From NCBI GenBank assembly GCA_029936395.1, contig JAPYSW010000004.1, positions 1-49,711 on the forward strand: a stretch of DNA of 49,711 nucleotides. The letters run 5' to 3'. Within the stretch, counting starts at the first letter, position 1; every line of letters starts with the position of its first letter. The notes beneath the pieces are model-generated. The model worked only from the letters and a program-made list of their open reading frames with translations, had not been told where the DNA came from and made no database searches. The translations under genes and the position numbers were made by a program. Source of the DNA: Candidatus Poseidoniia archaeon (GTDB lineage Archaea; Thermoplasmatota; Poseidoniia; MGIII; CG-Epi1). This document shows, piece by piece, positions 1 through 8,149 of the stretch.

Positions 1-1
1 A

Positions 2-1003
2 CCATCGTCAGTAGATACTGATTCTGCAACTTCATACGCTATATTCTTCGTTGGTGATGGTAATGGGCTTGGAACTATTGATGAAGGAGATGATGAAATT
101 CAGATTGGTATGAGGGGAGGACATCTGGAAGTATGTTATGATTCATGTACTGGTGCCAGTAGTGACAAATTATGGTATAATGGTGAAACCGAATGGGTTG
201 CTAGCAAATGGTACCATATTGCAGTTTCTTATGATATAGATGGTAATACCGCACAACCTGGAGTTAACGCATTTATCAATGGTGACCGAGTTTCGGGTGC
301 ACCTGATGCAACCGGATTCAAAAGTGTCATCTCCTCAAATTATCCTGGAAGTAGTACTGAATATTATCTAGGAACTGGAGATTTATCTGGTGGTACAGCT
401 GTAGCAAACTTTGCTGGAGTAATTGATGAAGCTCGCTGGTTAACTTATGAAAAGAACGCCTTTGCAGGTGGTTTAATGATTAGCAAAGTAGTTCCTAGTA
501 CAAATACTGTAACTATTTATAATTCAGGAGATTTTACAATGGATTTAACCGGTGTGGATATCTGGAATGGAGCTAGTTCTTGTGGTTTTAGTGGAACACT
601 AGCATCTGAAGCAACAACTACATGTACACTTACAGTAGGAACTACAGACGGAATTAGAATGCTTGATGATGATGGTGATAATGATGCCAGCAGCGATATC
701 GGTTTTAGTGAAGATACAAAAGATTGGATGATTGATGGTGTATGTTGGAATACGGGATCTGGAACGGATGGAAGTTGTGACTCTGCAGCAGACCCACTAA
801 TTGATGCGGGATTATGGACTGAGGATACTTATGTCAATGCTGGATCCGAAATCGGTGTTAGATTAATTCTTGACGGAGATAATGATGAAGCTGTATCTGA
901 TTGGGAAGCTATACCTGAATTTGGAACATTATTGATGCCTATAGCCTCTGTGTTAATGATAGTCGGATATAATTACAGAAAAAGAGAACAATTAGAATCT
1001 TAA
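2..1003 (+). CDS. Secreted LamG-like/lamin-tail-like surface protein, 5' truncated by window edge, PEF-CTERM-like C-terminal anchor
   Basis: The frame of the 110..1003 ORF stays open back to base 2. Concanavalin/LamG-like motifs (WYHIAVSYD, AFINGDRV, GVIDEARW). C-terminus IPEFGTLLMPIASVLMIVGYNYRKREQLES = PEF + TM + basic tail. Confidence 0.65.
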   Translation, partial: PSSVDTDSATSYAIFFVGDGNGLGTIDEGDDEIQIGMRGGHLEVCYDSCTGASSDKLWYNGETEWVASKWYHIAVSYDIDGNTAQPGVNAFINGDRVSGAPDATGFKSVISSNYPGSSTEYYLGTGDLSGGTAVANFAGVIDEARWLTYEKNAFAGGLMISKVVPSTNTVTIYNSGDFTMDLTGVDIWNGASSCGFSGTLASEATTTCTLTVGTTDGIRMLDDDGDNDASSDIGFSEDTKDWMIDGVCWNTGSGTDGSCDSAADPLIDAGLWTEDTYVNAGSEIGVRLILDGDNDEAVSDWEAIPEFGTLLMPIASVLMIVGYNYRKREQLES

Positions 1004-1010
1004 ATTAAAA

Positions 1011-2429
1011 TTAAATACGATTCCACTTAGTTCCTTCAGGAGTATCCTGAATCTGAATTCCCATTTCAGTTAGTTTATCTCTTATTGAATCTGATTGAGC
1101 CCAGTCTTTACTTTGACGTGCTTTGTCTCTGTCAGAAATTAATTGATTAATCTTAGTTTCAATATCGCTATCTAAAGATTCTGAAGAAAATAAACCAAGT
1201 ACATTAGTTCCATAAGTTTCAAAAGTCTTCAATAAATCATTCTTAAGATCTAAATCTAATTCGTCCGGATTAAAATTATTAGCAATTCGAGATAATTGAA
1301 ATAATTCAGCAATTCCTTCTCTTGTATTAAAATCGTCATTCATAGCTGAAACAAAATTTTCCTTACAAACTTCAATAGATTTTTCTAGTTCTGAAGAAAC
1401 GATTGTACCTGCGATTTCAGAATCTTTAAAACGATTATAAGTTCCTTCTAAACGACGATATGCTGCTAAAGACTCCTTCAAATTAGAATCACTAAAATCC
1501 ATTGGAGATCTATAATGTCCGTTCAACAAATAAAATCTCAAAACAGGTGCACTGTATTCCTTCATGACATCTCTAACTAAAAAGAAATTGTCTAGAGATT
1601 TTGACATTTTCTCTTTATTTATTGTAAGATGTCCTGAATGAAGCCAAAAATTTGACATTGGAGAATGATTAGTATGACACTCAGTTTGTAATATCTCAGA
1701 TTCATGGTGTGGAAAGCGGAGATCTATACCGCCCCCGTGAATATCAAAATGTTTACCTAAATGACTCAAAGACATTGCTGAACATTCAATATGCCAACCT
1801 GGTCTTCCTATCCCCCATGGGCTATCCCAATTAGGCTCATTAGGCTTAGCTCCTTTCCATAGTACAAAATCTGAAGGGTGACGCTTACGAGTATCTACGG
1901 CTACTCTAGCTCCAGCCTCCATATCTTCTATTTTTTGGCCTGTAAGAGTTCCAAAGATGCTTGAAGCTGACATCACATCAAAATATACATCAGGTGCAAG
2001 AGCCCCTTCAATAGGCTCAACCACATATGCATGGTTCTTATCAATTAAATTAGAAATTATTTCTACCATTTCTTTAATGAAATCTGTAGCTTTGGGCATA
2101 TGTGTTGGAGGTCTAACTTGTAAACTTTCCAAATCTTCAGTAGTTCTAGCAATATACTTGTCAGCCAAATCTCCAGCTGGAATTCCATCTTCATTAGCTC
2201 TTCTAATTATCTTATCATCAATATCAGTATGATTCTGAACGAAATTGACTTCATAACCTGAATATTCTAACCATCTTCGAATTACATCAAATGCAATATA
2301 TGTTCTAGCATGACCTAAATGCATATCATTATACACTGTTAAACCACAAACATACATTCCAACCTTATTTGGTTCTATAGAACTAAATTCATCTACTTTG
2401 CGTGTTGCTGTATTGTATAACCTAAGCAC
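1011..2429 (-). CDS. cysS: Cysteinyl-tRNA synthetase
   Basis: MYVCGLTVYNDMHLGHARTYIAFD (HIGH-type motif), GWHIECSAMS, HGGGIDLRFPHHE, KMSKSLDNF (KMSKS). GTG start. Confidence 0.96.
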   Translation of the reverse strand: MLRLYNTATRKVDEFSSIEPNKVGMYVCGLTVYNDMHLGHARTYIAFDVIRRWLEYSGYEVNFVQNHTDIDDKIIRRANEDGIPAGDLADKYIARTTEDLESLQVRPPTHMPKATDFIKEMVEIISNLIDKNHAYVVEPIEGALAPDVYFDVMSASSIFGTLTGQKIEDMEAGARVAVDTRKRHPSDFVLWKGAKPNEPNWDSPWGIGRPGWHIECSAMSLSHLGKHFDIHGGGIDLRFPHHESEILQTECHTNHSPMSNFWLHSGHLTINKEKMSKSLDNFFLVRDVMKEYSAPVLRFYLLNGHYRSPMDFSDSNLKESLAAYRRLEGTYNRFKDSEIAGTIVSSELEKSIEVCKENFVSAMNDDFNTREGIAELFQLSRIANNFNPDELDLDLKNDLLKTFETYGTNVLGLFSSESLDSDIETKINQLISDRDKARQSKDWAQSDSIRDKLTEMGIQIQDTPEGTKWNRI

Positions 2430-2476
2430 ATTGTTGCAGGGACAGGAGATTAAAACTGTCTCGCCTCACATAATTA

Positions 2477-3292
2477 ATGCCTGAACTACCTGAAGTCGAT
2501 TCCTATCGAACGGGATTAGCACCAACAATGATTGGGTGGAAAATTAAGGGTGGTAAAGCACTATGGAAAAACGCTTCAGATGCCGATTTTTCCAGCATAA
2601 TTAATCAAAAAATAACTGGATTTGATAGAAGAGGGAAATATTTGATACTTAATTTAGACCAATCAAACATTATTATTCATTTAAGGATGACGGGAAGAAT
2701 AGATTTAACAGAAAATGAAACTCCAAAATATACTACTGTTGAATTTGATTTTTACAATAATAAGAAAATGTGCTTAGTTGATTATCGTAAATTTGGTAAA
2801 GTTTGGATTGTGGAAGATATTGAAAAAATTGTAGGACATCTAGGTATTGAACCTCTAAGTAAGCAATTTACATCCAAAAAATTTAGATTAATGTTTGAAA
2901 AGCGTAAGGGTACACTTAAACCATTATTACTGAATCAACAATTCATAGCTGGAATTGGCAATTATCTGGCTGATGAAATTTTATTTCGAGCTAATCTACA
3001 TCCTCTAAGGACTGCAGATACACTTAACAAAAAAGAAGTAAATGAATTGTATCTATCAATTAGACACATTATTAGAAAGTCAATACGTTTTGGAGGTACA
3101 ACCTTTCTAACATTTAGAGGACCTGAAGGTAAAAAAGGAGAATTTTGGAAGAAATTACAAGTTTTTAGGAAAACTGGAGAACCCTGTCCACATTGCAAAA
3201 GACCCATTACTAGAATAATAGTAGGACAAAGAAGTACTCATTTATGTGAAAACAAACAAAAACTACATAAAAACTTCATTAACATTAAATAG
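2477..3292 (+). CDS. mutM: Formamidopyrimidine-DNA glycosylase (Fpg/MutM family)
   Basis: N-terminal MPELPEV catalytic signature, GIGNYLADEILFRANLHP H2TH region, C-terminal CPHC...RSTHLCENKQ zinc finger with the 4th Cys missing. Confidence 0.93.
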   Translation: MPELPEVDSYRTGLAPTMIGWKIKGGKALWKNASDADFSSIINQKITGFDRRGKYLILNLDQSNIIIHLRMTGRIDLTENETPKYTTVEFDFYNNKKMCLVDYRKFGKVWIVEDIEKIVGHLGIEPLSKQFTSKKFRLMFEKRKGTLKPLLLNQQFIAGIGNYLADEILFRANLHPLRTADTLNKKEVNELYLSIRHIIRKSIRFGGTTFLTFRGPEGKKGEFWKKLQVFRKTGEPCPHCKRPITRIIVGQRSTHLCENKQKLHKNFINIK

Positions 3293-3327
3293 AGTGACAA
3301 TTATCGTAAGTCCTCGAGGTAAGAACC

Positions 3328-3867
3328 ATGATGGCTGCTAAGAAAGTATCAAAAAAGATTGTAGTACTAGGAGATCCTGCTGTAGGAAAGACTAGTTTAA
3401 TCCGCCGTTTTGTTATCAATGCATTTGATGATAAATATCTAACAACGATTGGAGCTAAAATCGTAAAGAAAGAAGTCCAACTAAGATCTGGTGGAGCAAA
3501 GCCAGATATCGATGTAACACTAATGATTTGGGATGTTGCTGGACAAAAAACCCTTGGAAACGTAAAACAAGCCTATTATCGTGGTTCAGAAGGCGCAATG
3601 ATTGTTTGTGATATTACTCGTAGAGAAACACTTCTTTCAACTATTGACTGGATTAAAACCTTAATGCAAGTAACTGGAGAAATACCTGTAGTTCTACTTG
3701 CTAACAAATGTGATTTAATGGATAAGGCGCTTTTTGGTGAGAAAGAAATGTCTGAAGTATCTAAGAAACTCAATGCCTCTTTCATGATGACCTCTGCAAA
3801 GGATGGTCGAAATGTTGGAGAAGCTTTCCAGAACATATCAGAAAGCATGCTTGAGGGAATGTCATAG
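3328..3867 (+). CDS. Rab/Ras-like small GTPase
   Basis: G1 GDPAVGKTS, switch I YLTTIGAK, G3 WDVAGQ, G4 NKCDL, G5 TSAKDG. About 180 aa single domain. No C-terminal prenylation Cys. Confidence 0.9.
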   Translation: MMAAKKVSKKIVVLGDPAVGKTSLIRRFVINAFDDKYLTTIGAKIVKKEVQLRSGGAKPDIDVTLMIWDVAGQKTLGNVKQAYYRGSEGAMIVCDITRRETLLSTIDWIKTLMQVTGEIPVVLLANKCDLMDKALFGEKEMSEVSKKLNASFMMTSAKDGRNVGEAFQNISESMLEGMS

Positions 3868-3881
3868 AAGGGCTAAGCCCT

Positions 3882-4331
3882 ATGGATGACTTCTACGACA
3901 CTGATGTTGGTGTACAAACATCTGACATTTTAGTTTTGCCAAGTACCTTTCTTGGTACATTATGGAAAGAGCTACAAAGTGTTGGCAGTGATAAAGCACG
4001 TAGTATTCTGTTTAACTGTGGGCATACTGTTGGTAAAAGCCTATCAGCCAATTATATAGAAATGGGTACTGAAGATTTAGATATGGTCTTGAACCAAGCT
4101 TGGGCTGAGGCTGGATTAGGGCATTTATTTGTTTTAGACACTAATGAAGAACATATTGTTGTAAAGTTAGAAAACCTTCTTGAAATTGGAATAATTGGTT
4201 CTGAACATAATTGCGATTTTACAGGAGGTTGCCTGACTGGAGTGCTTGAGGGGCTCCTACAACAACCTTATAGCGTGGTAGAAGAAATGGTAGGAGAAGA
4301 GACAAGACTCTTCAAGTTTGACAAAAAGTAA
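3882..4331 (+). CDS. V4R-domain (TRAPP/Bet3-fold-like) protein
   Basis: ARSILFNCGHTVGKSL, EAGLGHLFVLDTNEEHIVVKLEN and CDFTGGCLTGVLEGLLQQPYSVVEE match the V4R pattern (GlG..., C.f..G.l.G.l). The usual distal Cys pair is absent. Confidence 0.7.
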   Translation: MDDFYDTDVGVQTSDILVLPSTFLGTLWKELQSVGSDKARSILFNCGHTVGKSLSANYIEMGTEDLDMVLNQAWAEAGLGHLFVLDTNEEHIVVKLENLLEIGIIGSEHNCDFTGGCLTGVLEGLLQQPYSVVEEMVGEETRLFKFDKK

Positions 4332-4333
4332 AC

Positions 4334-5239
4334 ATGGCAGCAAAGTGGCAAAAAACATTAGACGATTTATTATACAACGGAGACCTTGACGGGGCGTATA
4401 ATTTACTAGATGGAATCTTAAGAGAAAACTCTGGAGATTTACAAGCTAGACTAGCTTTTGGAAAAGTACAATATGAGTTAGGTGATCCTGATAATGCAAG
4501 AAATACATTTGATACAGTTCTGAAGAATACTCCTCGGAATGGTGAAGCTCTCAAAGGAAAAGCCGAAGTCTGCGAATTACTTGGTGAATATGAGGAAGCT
4601 CTCCGTTCATACCACATGGCAACACAAGCTAAACCTAAAGATATAGAGGGATGGAAATCTATGGGTATTCTTTTAACTAAATTAAAGAAATTTGGTAAAG
4701 CAGATAAATGCTGGAATGCAATTTTAAGATTAAATGCAAAAGATGCTGAAGCTTGGTACAACAAAGGATACGCCAAGATGTTAGTTCAGAAATATGATGA
4801 TGCCGAAAAATGTCTTAAGAAAGCAATACAATTTAAGGCAGATATGAAAGAAGCTCACAATGATCTAGTAATGGTTCTTAGAAAGAAAGGTGATAACAAA
4901 GGTGCACTAATCATTTGTAATCATGCACTCAAATCCCACGATAGTGATGACACACTTCATAGAAACAAAGGAAATATTCTTTATGCTCTTGATAGACCTG
5001 AAGAAGCTCTTGAAGCTTTTGAAAAAGCCTTAGATTTGAATCCTTATGTTGTTGACACTTGGGTAAACAAGGGGACTGTTCTATGGAAATCTATGCAAAT
5101 GCGAGATGAAGCACTCTCTGCATTTGATAAAGCATTAGAAATAAACCCACAATTTATGGCCGCTGTTGATTCAAGAATAAATCTTGAAGCTGAAATTAAA
5201 GCAAATAAACCTAGCTTCTTTAAACGAATATTCGGATAA
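4334..5239 (+). CDS. Tetratricopeptide repeat protein
   Basis: Repeated ~34-aa TPR units (e.g. AEAWYNKGYAKMLVQKYDDAEKCLKKAIQFKADMKEA; RPEEALEAFEKALDLNP). Confidence 0.9.
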   Translation: MAAKWQKTLDDLLYNGDLDGAYNLLDGILRENSGDLQARLAFGKVQYELGDPDNARNTFDTVLKNTPRNGEALKGKAEVCELLGEYEEALRSYHMATQAKPKDIEGWKSMGILLTKLKKFGKADKCWNAILRLNAKDAEAWYNKGYAKMLVQKYDDAEKCLKKAIQFKADMKEAHNDLVMVLRKKGDNKGALIICNHALKSHDSDDTLHRNKGNILYALDRPEEALEAFEKALDLNPYVVDTWVNKGTVLWKSMQMRDEALSAFDKALEINPQFMAAVDSRINLEAEIKANKPSFFKRIFG

Positions 5240-5281
5240 GTATAGGCAAGCATTTAAGGAGCACCCAGATGAATATAGTCC

Positions 5282-7564
5282 TTGCCAAATGACATACCCT
5301 TAGATGAACTTATGGAATTGTGGAGATCTTTCTTCCAAGACTCCCGAAACAGACCAATTGATAAATCTGGTAAAGAAGCTTCAGCTCCAAAATGTATTAC
5401 CTGTAAAGGCGAAGGTAAAATAAAAATTCAAGGCGGAATAAAGTTAGATGATACTGAACCTATCACAAAAATATGTCCAAATTGTAATGGTGAAAGAGTT
5501 GATTCAAAGAGCATACCAACTTATGGAGATGAGATACAAAAAGTATCTAAAGAATACCCTAAAGGTAACCGATCTGTAGGTGTAACATGGGAAGCTGTTG
5601 CAGACTTTAATGCAAGACTATCAAGTAATCTAAGATGGAATCTAGATGAAACACTAGATGCGGCAAAAAAAGTTGTCCAAGAATTTATAGATGACGATAC
5701 AAAGATTAGAGTTAGAGAAGAGCACCGCACAAAAGTAGATTTAGATGTCGTACCTGTTGGAATTCCTGATGAATTATATGTTGTAGATATAAGTGGATTG
5801 AGAAAAGAACATCTCTATCGTACTGTTAAACTAAAAGGTTTAGTTAGAAAAGCAACTCCAGTAAGACCCCGTATGGAAATTGGATTATTTGAATGTGAAT
5901 GGGAAAGACATCGAAACTCCTATATTCAAGATTTTTTTACTTTAGAAAAACCTATCAAATGTACTTCTGAGGGTTGTAAATGTGCTGACTTCAAATTAAG
6001 AGAAGATTTATCTCAGTTTATTGATTCACAAAAAATAGAAATACAAGAATATCCTGAAGATTTGCCACCAGGATCTCAACCTGAAAGACTAACGGCATAC
6101 TTTGAAAGTTCATTAGCACATAAAATTCAACCGGGAGATAGAGTGGCTATAGTAGGCATAATAAAACCTAAAACTCAATTTCAGGGTAGACGGCAAAAGA
6201 GTGAATTTGATATTTATCTATATGCACACAGTATAGATGAAAAAATAGGAGAAGATGAAAATATAGAACCAACTGCTGCGGAATTAATGGAAATTAAAGA
6301 ATTATCTCAACAAGAGGATGTAGCTGAAAAAATACGTGATTCAATATCACCTACGATTTTTGGAATGGAATGGGAAAAAAGAGCTCTTGCTCTACAGCAA
6401 TTTGGTGGAGTACACAAAGAATTACCAGATGGCACTCGTATTCGTGGCGATATCCATATGCTGATGATGGGAGATCCGGGATTAGCTAAATCTCAATTAC
6501 TTAGATCTGCTGCAAGAATTGCTCCGCGTGGTGTTATGGCGACAGGTAAATCTACTTCAGCTGCAGGATTGACGGCTGCAGCAGTTAGAGATGAATTTGG
6601 AGAAGGAAGGTGGAGTCTTGAGGCTGGAACCCTCGTTCTTGCATCTGGAGGTATTGCTTGTATTGATGAAATAGATAAGATGTCTGAAGAAGATAGATCC
6701 TCTATGCATGAAGCAATGGAACAACAGACTATTAGTATTGCAAAAGCTGGGATAAATGCTCAACTTAAATCCAAATGTTCAGTTCTTGCAGCTGCCAATC
6801 CACGCCGTAGTAGATTCGATATGACTATGCCACTTCCACCTCAGGTCAATATGCCCGTTTCTTTATTAAGCAGATTTGACATATTTTTCATAATTATTGA
6901 TGAGCCTAACCCTGAAAGAGATAATTTATTAGCTGATAGAATTTTAGAAAGTCATAGAACAGGAGGTGCATTAATTCCGGGTGAAAAGATTGTGGATAGT
7001 GATTTAGATATAAGATCACTAGAAGGACCTATTAGCTCACGTATGTTAAAAATGTACATTGCTTATGCTAAAAAATTAAGACCTATTATGACTTCACAAG
7101 CTCAATATAAAATAAAAGAATATTATACTGGACTAAGAAGAAGATATCACAGCGTAGATGATCAAGACAAAACTATGCCCATTACTCCAAGACAATTGGA
7201 ATCTATTATAAGATTGGCTGAAGCTGAAGCTAAAATGTATTTATCTAATACTATTGATGTTAAACACGCAGATAGTGCTATTGATTTAATGAATTTATTC
7301 CTTAATGTCACTCTTGGCGGAGATGTGGACTTTGCATTCTTTGGTGTTGATGCAAATCAAAGAAAGAAAGATGCTAACCCTATGACTCTGTTAAGAACTG
7401 TTGTAAAAGAATCAGGACCTGGAGGTATTGATGAAAAAGAAATTTATGATCGAATGAGAGAAGAGGGTGGATATAGTATGGAGAAAGTAGAGCAGTATCT
7501 CCATAAAGCAAGAGAAGAAGGTACACTATTGAAAGATGGATATGATAAATGGAGACCCGTTTGA
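5282..7564 (+). CDS. mcm: Replicative DNA helicase MCM
   Basis: Walker A GDPGLAKSQLL, Walker B LASGGIACIDEIDKM, arginine finger LLSRFDIFF, C-terminal winged helix. N-terminal extra CxxCxGxG-type Cys motifs. Confidence 0.96.
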   Translation: MPNDIPLDELMELWRSFFQDSRNRPIDKSGKEASAPKCITCKGEGKIKIQGGIKLDDTEPITKICPNCNGERVDSKSIPTYGDEIQKVSKEYPKGNRSVGVTWEAVADFNARLSSNLRWNLDETLDAAKKVVQEFIDDDTKIRVREEHRTKVDLDVVPVGIPDELYVVDISGLRKEHLYRTVKLKGLVRKATPVRPRMEIGLFECEWERHRNSYIQDFFTLEKPIKCTSEGCKCADFKLREDLSQFIDSQKIEIQEYPEDLPPGSQPERLTAYFESSLAHKIQPGDRVAIVGIIKPKTQFQGRRQKSEFDIYLYAHSIDEKIGEDENIEPTAAELMEIKELSQQEDVAEKIRDSISPTIFGMEWEKRALALQQFGGVHKELPDGTRIRGDIHMLMMGDPGLAKSQLLRSAARIAPRGVMATGKSTSAAGLTAAAVRDEFGEGRWSLEAGTLVLASGGIACIDEIDKMSEEDRSSMHEAMEQQTISIAKAGINAQLKSKCSVLAAANPRRSRFDMTMPLPPQVNMPVSLLSRFDIFFIIIDEPNPERDNLLADRILESHRTGGALIPGEKIVDSDLDIRSLEGPISSRMLKMYIAYAKKLRPIMTSQAQYKIKEYYTGLRRRYHSVDDQDKTMPITPRQLESIIRLAEAEAKMYLSNTIDVKHADSAIDLMNLFLNVTLGGDVDFAFFGVDANQRKKDANPMTLLRTVVKESGPGGIDEKEIYDRMREEGGYSMEKVEQYLHKAREEGTLLKDGYDKWRPV

Positions 7565-8145
7565 ACTATAAAATATTGCAAAATTCACCAGATTTTAAAA
7601 AACCTAAACCAGAACTTGAACAATATACCACTCCTGTTGATATTACTCTGGAGATAATAAAACAGGCTAATTCTTTAGGTCATCTGGCAGGAACTGTAGC
7701 TGATTTTGGATGTGGAACGGGTAGATTGGCTATTGGAGCTTCATTATTAGGTGCAAAGGTAACGGGGTACGAAATTGATGATGATGCACTCAAATTAGCT
7801 ATAGAATATTCTAATAAAAATAATTTAGATATTAAATGGGTTAGTATGGCTATTGAAAATGTTAGTGAATCATACGACACGATACTAATGAATCCTCCAT
7901 TTGGTTCTCAACGACCTGGGGCTGATGCTATTTTTCTAGAAAAAGCACTGGAAAGTTCCTCAGATATTTGGACAATCCATATGGCTGAAACAAGAGAATT
8001 TATTCAAAAACTTGTTGAAGAAAACTCTGGGAAAATTGTATCAGCCTATAAGTTTGATTTTCTATTAAATAAGACAATGCCGTTTCATACTAAAAATAAA
8101 AAGACCAAGAAAGCAATACTTTATCATATAGCGTCTCTGAGATAA
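7549..8145 (+). CDS. METTL5-like SAM-dependent N6-adenine methyltransferase
   Basis: LEQYTTPVDIT, VADFGCGTGRLAIGA (SAM motif), ILMNPPFGSQ (NPPF). Overlaps the mcm 3' end. Confidence 0.85.
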   Translation: METRLNYKILQNSPDFKKPKPELEQYTTPVDITLEIIKQANSLGHLAGTVADFGCGTGRLAIGASLLGAKVTGYEIDDDALKLAIEYSNKNNLDIKWVSMAIENVSESYDTILMNPPFGSQRPGADAIFLEKALESSSDIWTIHMAETREFIQKLVEENSGKIVSAYKFDFLLNKTMPFHTKNKKTKKAILYHIASLR

Positions 8146-8149
8146 TATT

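Noticed and set aside
1957-2232. Antisense ORF (91 aa) inside cysS
   Set aside because: Shadow ORF. The opposite strand has a clear, full-length CysRS.
3576-3848. Antisense ORF inside the Rab-like GTPase gene
   Set aside because: No recognisable domain, and the G-protein motifs on the + strand explain the region.
4312-4776. 154-aa antisense ORF over the TPR gene
   Set aside because: Composition is that of a shadow frame. The TPR repeats are clear on the + strand.
5282-7564. Intein in MCM
   Set aside because: Archaeal mcm genes often host inteins, but the Walker A/B and arginine-finger regions are uninterrupted here.
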